Shown here in pieces: positions 7,386 to 14,976 of a stretch of DNA of 60,770 nt. Both the position numbers and the translations under genes were made by a program. Below the pieces are notes generated by a model. It worked only from the letters and a program-made list of their open reading frames with translations, did not search any database and was not told the origin of the DNA. Source of the DNA: Oligoflexia bacterium (GTDB lineage Bacteria; Bdellovibrionota; UBA1018); the NCBI GenBank assembly GCA_014376785.1, contig JACMQW010000035.1, positions 1 to 60,770 on the forward strand, written 5' to 3'. Position 1 is the first letter of the stretch; each line of letters begins with the position of its first letter.

Positions 7386-7613
7386 ATGGTACTGAAACGA
7401 GCTGAGCCCAAAGATAGGAACCGTTACGGGACGCCGCAGTCCTTTCGCCTCGACGACGAGGTCGCGGTACGCCTCAAGGTTCTCAAGGAATTACTTAATA
7501 AGAGTCAGGCTTTGATTATCGAAGAACTAGTCAACGCGGAGTATGGTCAGCACGAAAAGAGACAACCCAAAGAACTGGCCGTCGCCCGTACCGTAGTTAT
7601 TAAAAAGAAGTAA
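7386..7613 (+). CDS. Ribbon-helix-helix DNA-binding protein
   Basis: A 75-residue protein with the ribbon-helix-helix layout: a short strand (PQSFRLDDE, residues 17-25), helix A (VAVRLKVLKELLN) and helix B (SQALIIEELVNAEY). A basic tail follows (KEKR- and IKKK-type). Such dimers bind paired operators. It lies 30 bp downstream of a nested palindrome and 22 bp ahead of the serine recombinase gene, so autoregulation and control of the recombinase are likely. It could also be the accessory DNA-binding factor of the recombinase. Confidence 0.75.
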   Translation: MVLKRAEPKDRNRYGTPQSFRLDDEVAVRLKVLKELLNKSQALIIEELVNAEYGQHEKRQPKELAVARTVVIKKK

Positions 7614-7635
7614 CGTCTGAAATACCGAGGTCTGT

Positions 7636-8259
7636 ATGAACTCGAAATCGAAATCGAAACGCTGCGTGGCTTACGTTCGCACCAGTACGGATCTGCAAGA
7701 TACGGCGATGCAGTCCCGCGAGCTGACTGAGTATGCGCGCCTTCGCGGATGGAACCTCACCGTGGTGTACGACGACTCCGGGTATAAGGGCGGAAACATG
7801 AATCGCCCCGAATTAAATCGCCTGCTCCGCGATGCGCGGTCACGAAAGTTTGACCTAGTGCTCGTCTGGAAGCTCGATCGCTGGGGACGCAGCCTTCGCG
7901 AAATCGTCCTAATGATTCAAGAACTCGCGGACGTTGGGGTCGAGTTTTGTTCGCTCAAAGATAACCTCGATCTGAGTAGCGCCCAGGGACGTCTCATGCT
8001 CCACATGATCGCTGCGTTCGCCGAGTACGAGGCGGAAGTTATTCGCTCCCGCGTGCGCTCAGGGATCGCGAACGCACGGGCGAAGGGCGTGAGGTTTGGT
8101 CGGCCTAAGACACGGGACGATCACGAGATCCGACGCCTTCGATCGGACGGGCTCTCTCTGAGAAAGATCGCGGCGAGACTTGGTGTCGCTAAAGGCACAG
8201 TGCAGAACGCACTCGAAGGGTGGACAGAAAACCCCATCCGAAAGACGTCCTCCAGCTAG
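7636..8259 (+). CDS. Serine recombinase of the resolvase/invertase family
   Basis: A 207-residue small serine recombinase. The catalytic domain spans about residues 8-145 with nucleophile Ser17 (YVRTSTDLQ), the conserved KLDRWGRSL segment (79-87) and a dimerisation helix E (AAFAEYEAEVIRSRV). A short linker (GVRFGRPK) leads to a C-terminal helix-turn-helix (residues 172-193, LSLRKIAARLGVAKGTVQ). It would resolve multimers, invert DNA or move DNA between short sites. It follows the ribbon-helix-helix gene in an apparent two-gene unit inside the integrative element, which already has a tyrosine integrase, so a resolution role is the more likely one. Confidence 0.93.
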   Translation: MNSKSKSKRCVAYVRTSTDLQDTAMQSRELTEYARLRGWNLTVVYDDSGYKGGNMNRPELNRLLRDARSRKFDLVLVWKLDRWGRSLREIVLMIQELADVGVEFCSLKDNLDLSSAQGRLMLHMIAAFAEYEAEVIRSRVRSGIANARAKGVRFGRPKTRDDHEIRRLRSDGLSLRKIAARLGVAKGTVQNALEGWTENPIRKTSSS

Positions 8260-8475
8260 GCTACCGCCTCTCCCTACCCCCATTCAATCGTGGGCTATTA
8301 TCTAACTGTATATTGTCCACCGATCCGCGGTCCGGAGTCTGATGTAATCAGGCTACCACTCACCGCCAAACGCACCGGTGAGTCTCATCAGGCGCTCGGA
8401 GAATTCTTCGGCATGTGCGCCAGTATCGTGGAATCTTTCCGCTGGATAACCGGGCTTGACACCGTAGGTGCTCGA

Positions 8476-10137
8476 TCAATCATTGTCTTGATCCATCCAT
8501 TCGCGAAACGAACGGGGCTCAATGTGTCCAAAGTTAAAACCACAGATCGCGTCGAAAGATCTGACTTCGAGTAGGCCACCGTCTATCCGTTCGAAATTCG
8601 CAAGTGCCAGAGCCATTACAATGTCGTCGTGGATCCCTGCACCGGACTCGAAGACGATCTTGCCGGTGCGCGATACACCGTAAGTGAAAGAGCTGAGTTC
8701 TTTTCGGACCGTCTGAATGTTCGGGAGGATTATTTCATTGCGCTCGATCGACACCGCAAGTTTGTTGATGAGTTCCTGCTTGGAAGAATTCGTGAAGACG
8801 AACGGTCGTGTCGAGATACCGAGACGGTCAACAAGCTCCGAGAGGCCGGACCCCACGCCGGTAGCGTCGTAGATCAAAGTCGCATGATTCAATCTTTCAC
8901 AGAGCCTCGCTGCGTCCGGAAGGATTTCAAGGTACGGGACTTTATTCACGCGACGATAGTAAACACACTCGCCTGAAGAAGCGTCGAGCGCGATCATAAC
9001 CGTGAAGTCAACTTGCTTCGCAAGGTCGAGACCAACTACGAAAGTTCGCTTAGCCACGTTCGCTATCGGCGGTGCCCATTCCTGGTTGGCATGAGGAAAC
9101 GAAATCTCGTCACCTTTGATGCAACTGTCGAGTCCGGTAAAGACACCGGTGCCGTCATCAAGGAACTCACCCTCGTATTCCTGTCTGCGAATCCAATCGG
9201 GCATACCAGCCATCAAGTCGATGAGCAGGTTACTGTAACGAGGGTTGTCCCGGTACGTTCGATGAAAGCTAAGGTAGTTTCTTTCTGCGTCGTCCTGGCC
9301 CTTGAGATACAGGTCACGGAACCAGTTACGTCCGCGCGGCGTTGACACGAGAAAAATCTTCGAGCCTTTCTTGCGAGCTGTTCCAAGGATGCGCTGATGG
9401 AAAACTGTCGAGTCACCGATGAGGGCAGCCTCGTCCATAAAGATGCGGTCGTATCCGCGGGAAACAAGTGACTCTGGATTTTCTGCGGAACGGATCGAAA
9501 CGGTTGCCCCATTGGACCAACGGATCTGAAGACCTGATTTTCCCTGAACAACTTCCCAAACTCGGTTGCCGTATTCATCTTCGTCATCGAGAAATCGCTC
9601 GCCGCTATCGTCATCAACACCTTTGAAGAGTTCGTCCACCAAGGCGAGGGCCGATGAGTAATGCGGGGCGACCCATAGGACTTTGCCGTTGGGGGTATTC
9701 ATTAGAAAATCTATAAGGAGTGAACCAGCGAAGATGGTCTTACCGAACCCACGGGCGGCGACGATCGTGACAATCGATGCCGGAGTCGGACTTGCGAAGT
9801 TTGCTTCAATGGCGTCCAGGACGGACTGCTGGCCGGCATGTAATACGAAATTAGGCTTCCAGTTCACCGGTGCATTGCCGAAGATGGAGGAGCCACGAAG
9901 GCGCTGCTCCTGCCGTTCCAAGATACGATCGGCTTCCCGGCGATGGACTGCGGCCTCTCGACGGGCCTTGTGCTTACTCATGCCGTGTATGGCGATGAGA
10001 TTCGCGATCGTACGGGGTGAGCGCTTGAGGCGGAGTGCTATTTCCTTATGGGTCAGGCCGCTGCCCAAATACAACGGGAGTATCTTCCGGGCTAGCTCAG
10101 AGTAGTTTTCGGTGTCGATAGTGTCGTCGTGTTCCAT
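8476..10137 (-). CDS. Terminase large subunit-like protein with N-terminal helix-turn-helix
   Basis: A 553-residue protein with the two TerL modules. The ATPase has Walker A at about 128-134 (ARGFGKT), Walker B at 231-236 (RIFMDE) and a coupling motif STPRG at 265-269. The RNase H-like nuclease has acidic residues Asp371 (VGLDLAK), Asp424 (IYDATGVG) and Asp504/505 (HDDIVMAL). All core residues look intact. The first 60 residues hold a helix-turn-helix (LTHKEIALRLKRSPRTIANL), a feature normally supplied by a separate small subunit. The ribosome site GAGGTAA precedes ATG 10137. TerL packages DNA into procapsids, yet no capsid or portal gene is nearby. Confidence 0.9.
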   Translation of the reverse strand: MEHDDTIDTENYSELARKILPLYLGSGLTHKEIALRLKRSPRTIANLIAIHGMSKHKARREAAVHRREADRILERQEQRLRGSSIFGNAPVNWKPNFVLHAGQQSVLDAIEANFASPTPASIVTIVAARGFGKTIFAGSLLIDFLMNTPNGKVLWVAPHYSSALALVDELFKGVDDDSGERFLDDEDEYGNRVWEVVQGKSGLQIRWSNGATVSIRSAENPESLVSRGYDRIFMDEAALIGDSTVFHQRILGTARKKGSKIFLVSTPRGRNWFRDLYLKGQDDAERNYLSFHRTYRDNPRYSNLLIDLMAGMPDWIRRQEYEGEFLDDGTGVFTGLDSCIKGDEISFPHANQEWAPPIANVAKRTFVVGLDLAKQVDFTVMIALDASSGECVYYRRVNKVPYLEILPDAARLCERLNHATLIYDATGVGSGLSELVDRLGISTRPFVFTNSSKQELINKLAVSIERNEIILPNIQTVRKELSSFTYGVSRTGKIVFESGAGIHDDIVMALALANFERIDGGLLEVRSFDAICGFNFGHIEPRSFREWMDQDND

Positions 10138-10347
10138 GGTCTTTACCTCGGATGTCGCTGGTCCGTGAACGCCCTTCGGGACATGCGCTGACTGCCGTTA
10201 GCGCCACCTTATCAGCAAGCTTTACTGGCCCTTAGGATGCTTCGGGATGTCGGGGTGGTAATCACCGCGGATCGGGCCGTAAGGCGCAGACGCGGGCGTT
10301 TAAAGGGTATGCGTTTGGTAATGGCGGGCGGTTTCCCGCGGATGACT

Positions 10348-10893
10348 TTAACGTCGCCCACTGACGATCTTCTTCTTAATTCTCGAAACCAGTCCTGTGG
10401 TTGAGGACTCGGCAGTAGGCTCAATCTTTGGCTCGATTGGCCCCTGGCTTCGTCTCAACGTGCCTACCCTTCGCTCTTCGAGTTGGATCAGCGTTTCAAG
10501 GATTAGATCTGGATGGAACCGATACTCCCTAGCCAGCTCTGAAATCTCTGCACCGGCATTGAAGTCTGCTTGGATTGATTTCACCGTCGCGAGGGGGATA
10601 ATCTTGGTCATTTCTTCAGCTACGAATACACGCCGCCGCTCTTCCTCGGCCAGTGCGTTCGCAATCTGAAACTTTTCGTAGAGTTCTTTCTGCTCTGGTG
10701 TCGGAGTTTTCAGATCAGGATAACAGCTTGGCCCACGTCGATTCCAGATCACTGCCTCAACTGCACGTTGCGCATCTACGGCAGACTTAAATCCGTCGCC
10801 CGCAGATTTAAAATCGTCGTAAGGATACGCGGCAGAGAAGGTTCCATCACTACGCTGGGTGACATTTCTAAATTCAGTTCTTCCGTTACTCAC
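10348..10893 (-). CDS. Hypothetical protein with AP2-like N-terminus and C-terminal helix-turn-helix
   Basis: A 181-residue protein. Residues about 8-52 (FRNVTQRSDGTFSAAYPYDD, then SAVDAQRAVEAVIWNRRG) show the strand-strand-strand-helix pattern of AP2-type DNA-binding domains. Residues 115-138 (AEISELAREYRFHPDLILETL) resemble a helix-turn-helix. It overlaps the upstream gene by 4 bp and precedes the terminase gene by 210 bp. A DNA-recognition partner of the terminase or primase is conceivable; no family is confidently recognised. Confidence 0.6.
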   Translation of the reverse strand: MSNGRTEFRNVTQRSDGTFSAAYPYDDFKSAGDGFKSAVDAQRAVEAVIWNRRGPSCYPDLKTPTPEQKELYEKFQIANALAEEERRRVFVAEEMTKIIPLATVKSIQADFNAGAEISELAREYRFHPDLILETLIQLEERRVGTLRRSQGPIEPKIEPTAESSTTGLVSRIKKKIVSGRR

Positions 10894-11231
10894 CGTTGGC
10901 TCCGCTTCTTTGGAGTTTCAGACCGGGCTGAGGCTGAAGAGGTTGCCTGGCTAGCGGTGTGTTCCATCAGCGTCGCTAAACCCTCAGAGATGTGCCCCAA
11001 CATATTCTTGATCTCGGTAAGTTCTTGCTCAATCGTTTTATTTCCGTCTCCACCGGGGGTAACAGTGGATCCGGTAGCTTTTCTGGTCGCAGCGGTAAGC
11101 GCTTTAAATCCGGGAGTGGAAAGAGCCACCTTGGTAGCTTTCATGTCGGCGAGGTGTTTATTGATCTGGTCCACCAGACTTACTGTCGCGGTGTGATTGG
11201 TACTTTTATTCGGGGGGAGTTTTTTGTTCAT
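10890..11231 (-). CDS. Small hypothetical protein with short coiled coil
   Basis: A 113-residue protein with a basic N-terminus, a Thr/Ala/Gly-rich centre and one predicted amphipathic helix (IEQELTEIKNMLGHISEGLATLMEH). The Ser/Arg/Lys-rich tail overlaps the next gene by 4 bp. It lies between the primase and the AP2-like gene on the same strand. No recognised family. Confidence 0.55.
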   Translation of the reverse strand: MNKKLPPNKSTNHTATVSLVDQINKHLADMKATKVALSTPGFKALTAATRKATGSTVTPGGDGNKTIEQELTEIKNMLGHISEGLATLMEHTASQATSSASARSETPKKRSQR

Positions 11232-11268
11232 ATCGGTCCTCTAATGTGGCGCATTTATTTAAAGGGAT

Positions 11269-11369
11269 GATCTCGATGCCCACGTCGAAAGCGCCAGCTT
11301 GAGGGGAGCACCGAGATCAGAGGTGCCGCGAGCTGAGAACTGAAGGATTGAACGGTGATCAGCTCGCGG
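11269..11369. repeat. Two successive inverted repeats downstream of the primase gene
   Basis: GATCTCG (11269-11275) pairs with CGAGATC (11312-11318), and CCGCGAGCTGA (11326-11336) pairs perfectly with TCAGCTCGCGG (11359-11369). The 165-bp gap contains no gene. Candidates are an attenuator, a single-strand initiation site or an origin for the primase. No T-run follows either stem on the transcribed strand. Confidence 0.4.
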
Positions 11370-11396
11370 GCCTCAAAGGTATTATACGAAATGTTT

Positions 11397-13034
11397 TTAG
11401 ACGATCCTGGCGCGCCACGCGTGTGTGGTTTCCACAAGCCCGTCGATCGCTTCGACGTCGGCCGAGCAGCCGTCTTGAATCTCGGAGCTCCGGAGAACCT
11501 TGTCGGTCAGCAGCTTAATTGAATCTTCGATCCCAACCCCTGCAAGGGCGAGCTTTCGGCTATCTACCCGTAGGCCGGTGTTCCGTTTGCCCGACGTATA
11601 GACACCCGGAATTAGCTCTCCGGACGTGTTGACTCGGTTATGCTGGCCGAGCACCTGCACCAGTTTTCTGTGAATCGAATACACCGTCTTCTTACTCCTC
11701 TTAGGATCGCTGTGGCGCTCAGCCTTGCTCTTCATAGGAAGCAGGTCCTTTATGTTGATCTTTCGACCGACTCGCGAGAGCCGGTAAATCGTATCGTGAA
11801 GCTCGCGGTAACGGTTTCCCTTTCCATCCAGAGACAGTCTAAAGCCGTCATTGAAGAATACCTCGCCTCGCTGCGAGTACCTTGCTACGTGAGACAGCAA
11901 TGCGATTTCATTCTGCGTTAGAGAGTCCTTGATACGGAACGTGGTTCTGAAGCGATCAAGGACTTCGTGCGATAGAGTTACGGCATGCCGATTAACTAGC
12001 TCCTCCGCGCCACTCTCGAGTTGAAGTTCCTGCGGTGTAACTATCGGCACGTCCTGTTTCTCGGTACGGTCACCTATTCCATCTTCACCGGTGATCTCTA
12101 GGATCATTGAAAGCATATTATCGTAAGTTGTAGCCGGCTCGCCTAGCGCAGCTTCCAGCGTTTGGCTGTTCTTATGGTACCTGCAAAGCTGAGGTCTTCG
12201 GCCTTTCGCCGGCTTGTGGTTGAGTGTGCCTGGCACTCTTAATACTCTCGTCACATCGGTGGATTCAGAATCACCGCGGAGGTGCAGTGATAAGACCCTC
12301 TGCGCGGCTTGGTACTCTTTGATGACGTCTTCGTTCAACTGCTCTCCGTAGACTTTTGAACTGGCGCTTCGGAATCGTTTATAGCCGAGTTTCACCGGGG
12401 GGATTGACCAATATAGGTGGTAGCGGTTTCTGGACGACTCGACGATAACATCGGGTTTGATCGGGAGGTCGGCGAGCCTTCGTGCGAGTTGAACTGCGCT
12501 CGTCGCTTGGTCCAGATCGACGAAGAAAAATCGAATTACTGCCACGACCTCGCGCCTTCTACCAGAACCTGGCTTCGACATAAGTCTTTTCAGTGACTGG
12601 AACTTTCCCGTTCGGTAGGTCGCCAGCAAGTTCGGGTAAAAGTAGATGTTAGACCGAGTCTCAATCTTGTGAGCGCTCTCGCTCGTAAGCAGTTCACGGC
12701 TTCCACTCAGCCCGCTAAAAAAATTCCGTCCGATAGTCTTTAAGCGCTTTAGGATCGCTGTACCGCTCAGAATGAACCGAGCTTGCGTCGGCAGATTCGT
12801 CAGAACCGAGAGCGCGCGAATTTGGCGTCCGAGTCTAGCTCTTCGCCTTGGATGGTCTTGGCTATCGGTCAGCTGCTGAGCAGTTTCTTTGATCAGTTCT
12901 CTGAGTTCGTGGGGAGACTTACCGCTCAGTCGGTGCTCGCTTGTTATCTTCCGGATCAAGTCTGAGTTGGTTAGGACTCTGAGCGCTTTGACTTGTAGAA
13001 CCTTAAGCTGATCGTTTGAACTTCTTGTCTTCAT
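11397..13034 (-). CDS. RepB-type primase (archaeo-eukaryotic primase fold), replication protein of the element
   Basis: A 545-residue protein. Residues about 165-290 carry the motifs of RepB-like primases: FFVDLDQ with metal-binding Asp173 and Asp175, a following VVESS-type strand, RYHLYW with His206, and DVTRVLRVPGTLNHKP. The N-terminal 130 residues are helical and basic. The C-terminal part (SLTQNEIALLSHVARYSQRG) could be a helical DNA-binding or primase-associated domain. No helicase motif is visible. The start is supported by AGGAGGGA 6-8 nt upstream of ATG 13034 and a strong promoter at 13061-13089. It probably primes replication of the excised element. Confidence 0.85.
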   Translation of the reverse strand: MKTRSSNDQLKVLQVKALRVLTNSDLIRKITSEHRLSGKSPHELRELIKETAQQLTDSQDHPRRRARLGRQIRALSVLTNLPTQARFILSGTAILKRLKTIGRNFFSGLSGSRELLTSESAHKIETRSNIYFYPNLLATYRTGKFQSLKRLMSKPGSGRRREVVAVIRFFFVDLDQATSAVQLARRLADLPIKPDVIVESSRNRYHLYWSIPPVKLGYKRFRSASSKVYGEQLNEDVIKEYQAAQRVLSLHLRGDSESTDVTRVLRVPGTLNHKPAKGRRPQLCRYHKNSQTLEAALGEPATTYDNMLSMILEITGEDGIGDRTEKQDVPIVTPQELQLESGAEELVNRHAVTLSHEVLDRFRTTFRIKDSLTQNEIALLSHVARYSQRGEVFFNDGFRLSLDGKGNRYRELHDTIYRLSRVGRKINIKDLLPMKSKAERHSDPKRSKKTVYSIHRKLVQVLGQHNRVNTSGELIPGVYTSGKRNTGLRVDSRKLALAGVGIEDSIKLLTDKVLRSSEIQDGCSADVEAIDGLVETTHAWRARIV

Positions 13035-13060
13035 CGTTGGTCCCTCCTAGACCTAACGAT

Positions 13061-13089
13061 ATTATCTCGAATCGTTCAGTGTTGTTCAA
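13061..13089 (-). promoter_or_regulatory. Strong sigma-70-type promoter of the primase gene with flanking operator
   Basis: Read on the minus strand: TTGAAC (13089-13084), a 17-bp spacer and GATAAT (13066-13061), about 27 bp before the primase ATG. GTTCAGTG (13074-13081) and CACTGAAC (13113-13120) form an 8-bp inverted repeat. One half lies in the promoter spacer and the other upstream of the -35, a layout that suits a repressor. The rest of the 357-bp divergent gap (13035-13391) shows no gene. Confidence 0.65.
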
Positions 13090-13391
13090 GCCAGACTCAG
13101 CGCAGAGTTGCTCACTGAACAAGCACTTTACACTATATACACTAGTCCTGATTACTACGTGAAGAATAACACTAGAGATAACGCTGACTAAGAACAGCAG
13201 CTTGAGAAGATGCTGACTACACAGCAACTGTAGAAACAGAGCAGAGCAAGCCACCAGATCGAGACGCGTTTCGTGTGCGCCCGCCCCCGTGCCGAGAACG
13301 CATTGACCACGCTCATCCAACGATTCATGTTCAGAATAGAGCCCTGCGCACGACGTTCGGGGCAAGTCACACAGCCAAGGAAGGCACTGTT

Positions 13392-13850
13392 ATGAAGATA
13401 AAAAACTGCGAGTGGATTTTGCCAAGGAAAGACTCTCGGTCCCCAACAACCATTTTCGGATTTAGAGCTCTCAAGAACAGGGTGTCTGGTGAGCTTTCGA
13501 TCTTTGGAAAATACGGAGAAGTCTGGGACTGCGATGACGGCGTTCATTTTAAAGTCCTGATTTACTCAGAGACAGGGGGTTTTACAGCCAAAAAGATCGC
13601 CGCAGCTGCCTCCGCTAGTGGGGTAGCCACCGGCCCTCGCCGATCGGTTTATAAGGTCGAAAAGACCCTCCTAGCTCAGATTCTGAAGGCAATTAGAATT
13701 CCCGTTAACCCTGGCCGCCAGGTCGCCTACTACAAGCGGGCCTATCATCCCATGCCAGCTCCGAAACCAAGCGCGCTATCTCAACCAGCATCTCTCGCTA
13801 TCGACCCTCAAGCTTCAGTCACACCAGTGATGCAAGCCGCAGCCTTCTAG
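13392..13850 (+). CDS. Hypothetical protein at the right end of the element
   Basis: A 152-residue protein starting at ATG 13392, chosen because AAGGAAGG lies 7 nt upstream; the frame is open further 5' but without a start signal. Residues 1-60 look like beta-strands (SGELSIFGKYGEVWDCDDGVHF). Residues 65-110 are basic and helical (FTAKKIAAAASASG, VEKTLLAQILKAIRIP), and the tail is Pro/Ala/Gln-rich. No family recognised. It reads towards attR and is divergent from the primase. Confidence 0.6.
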   Translation: MKIKNCEWILPRKDSRSPTTIFGFRALKNRVSGELSIFGKYGEVWDCDDGVHFKVLIYSETGGFTAKKIAAAASASGVATGPRRSVYKVEKTLLAQILKAIRIPVNPGRQVAYYKRAYHPMPAPKPSALSQPASLAIDPQASVTPVMQAAAF

Positions 13851-13916
13851 AGCGTCCCCTCACCGCGCGGCCTGGAAGCGCTTGATCTCACGTCCTTCTG
13901 GAGGTATTCGTTTGCT

Positions 13917-13926
13917 TCGGACACGG
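13917..13926 (-). promoter_or_regulatory. Inverted CCGTGTCCGA copy next to attR
   Basis: TCGGACACGG is the exact reverse complement of the ten-mer at 1271-1280 beside attL and ends 4 bp before the attR repeat. Matching copies in mirrored orientation near both ends suit integrase or excisionase arm sites. Confidence 0.4.
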
Positions 13927-13930
13927 GTAT

Positions 13931-13956
13931 GACTCCCCATGTCTCCACCATTTTTC
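13931..13956 (+). repeat. attR: 26-bp direct repeat, partial tRNA-Ala 3' end
   Basis: Exact copy of 1206-1231. The sequence 5' of it no longer resembles a tRNA, so this copy is non-functional as a gene and marks the right boundary of the element. Confidence 0.95.
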
Positions 13957-13959
13957 AAT

Positions 13960-13991
13960 AAAAAGGCTGCCTCTTCGGAGGTGGCCTTTTT
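13960..13991 (+). terminator. Intrinsic terminator, probably the original one of tRNA-Ala
   Basis: GGCTGCCTC-TTCG-GAGGTGGCC forms a stem with two G-U pairs and a UUCG tetraloop, extended by A-T pairs and followed by TTTTT. It starts 4 bp after attR. In the empty chromosome it would lie a few bases after the tRNA-Ala CCA end. Confidence 0.85.
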
Positions 13992-14098
13992 ACTTTCAAG
14001 CGGAGGCTAGCGCGGGAAATATCGGCTCCGTAGCTTTCACAGAAATTCCTGGAGCTGGACGACCGAGTGATGGTCGCCACGCCGATCGAATCCTAAAT

Positions 14099-14962
14099 TT
14101 AAATATCCAACATTATGCCCAAATACCCGAAGGTCACGTGCGTGTCCTTGTAGTAATAATACTTCAGGCGCGGGTCTGGACCCGAATAAAAACCGGCCGT
14201 ACAGCGAAGAGAATTAAAACGTTTCGGATCGCGATGGTTCCCGAAGTAAACGCCTACCTGGCTGTGCAAGCTGACTTCTAAGCTATTATGCCCATATTCC
14301 TCAAGACCAAAGGCGAAGTACGGAGTGGGAACCGAATAGCTTTTGGCTCGCCCCCATGGGTACCATTCAAGAAATTGGTTTCCTTGAAAGAACTTGGACT
14401 TCGGTTCCGACTCGAAAAGCGGCTTCAGTGTGAACCCCGGCCGAAAGAATTCGCTCCCGTCGTAGATCACTCGTATGGGGAACGCGTCCACGCCGAGGTT
14501 CAATGGTAGGAGATCGAGATCTTGCGGTAATGCACTGTCATTCACGTGTCCTGAGGCGTGGCTGAATCCGAAACTGAGAAGCCACTCCGGACTGAGTCTC
14601 GTGTCCCAAGTGATTTCAACGCGCGCATCTGCCGTTTCAGGCGAGAGCCCATCCTCGAGGCGAAACGCCGTATTGACAGAGGCGCTGACCACGAGTTGTG
14701 AAGCTTCGACGCCTTGACCGCGGCCTAGCAGCGCAAAAGTAGCACCGAGTGCACCCCAAGCGCGGCCTGCATTTCGATAGATCAACGTCGTTTGATTATC
14801 GATGAAAAGACCATAGGTTTGGTAACGCTGATGATGAGACTCCGGCAGAAAAGTAGTATCTGCACCTCGAGAATTCAATGGGGCAGCAAGGAATCCAATA
14901 AAACCCATCGTGAAAATGGTGAATTTAAGAGAGGGGCTTCCAAGAAATTTGAGTCTTTTCAT
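14099..14962 (-). CDS. Putative outer-membrane beta-barrel protein
   Basis: A 287-residue protein with a signal peptide (FTIFTMGFIGFLAAPLNSRGA, cleavage about residue 34) and alternating hydrophobic/polar strands throughout. It ends in a strand with aromatic spacing (VTFGYLGIMLDI), typical of barrels inserted by the Bam complex. Segments such as HHQRYQTYGLFIDNQT and FLEWYPWGRAKSY remind me of DUF1207-type proteins, but this is not certain. It is the last gene of a four-gene minus-strand envelope group and follows the lipoprotein gene by 14 bp. Confidence 0.65.
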   Translation of the reverse strand: MKRLKFLGSPSLKFTIFTMGFIGFLAAPLNSRGADTTFLPESHHQRYQTYGLFIDNQTTLIYRNAGRAWGALGATFALLGRGQGVEASQLVVSASVNTAFRLEDGLSPETADARVEITWDTRLSPEWLLSFGFSHASGHVNDSALPQDLDLLPLNLGVDAFPIRVIYDGSEFFRPGFTLKPLFESEPKSKFFQGNQFLEWYPWGRAKSYSVPTPYFAFGLEEYGHNSLEVSLHSQVGVYFGNHRDPKRFNSLRCTAGFYSGPDPRLKYYYYKDTHVTFGYLGIMLDI

Positions 14963-14976
14963 AAATTATCCAGTAC

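Larger units (their letters stand above)
1206..13956. mobile_element. 12.7-kb integrative element in tRNA-Ala, phage-satellite-like
   Basis: Bounded by a perfect 26-bp direct repeat made of the tRNA-Ala 3' end plus CATTTTTC-type flank. A tyrosine integrase lies immediately inside the left end. Other mobile genes are a RepB-type primase, a terminase large subunit, a serine recombinase with a ribbon-helix-helix partner and a small protein resembling phage ABA-sandwich proteins. The cargo is a kinase/response regulator pair, a MAPEG protein and a cysteine-motif exported protein. No portal, capsid, tail, lysis or conjugation gene is recognisable. The combination fits a phage satellite, a decayed prophage or an integrated plasmid. 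Mobility is inferred, but the boundaries are seen directly. Confidence 0.9.

Noticed and set aside
8290-8574. 94-codon plus-strand frame at the terminase 3' end
   Set aside because: Its last third is antisense to the terminase and it lacks a ribosome site; the 216-bp gap before it holds nothing recognisable.
10212-10424. 70-codon minus-strand frame upstream of the terminase
   Set aside because: Overlaps the AP2-like gene end, lacks a start signal and has no protein-like pattern.
13003-13547. Two minus-strand frames of about 120 codons opposite the right-end gene
   Set aside because: They overlap the primase promoter and the start of the 13392 gene, have odd composition and no start signal.
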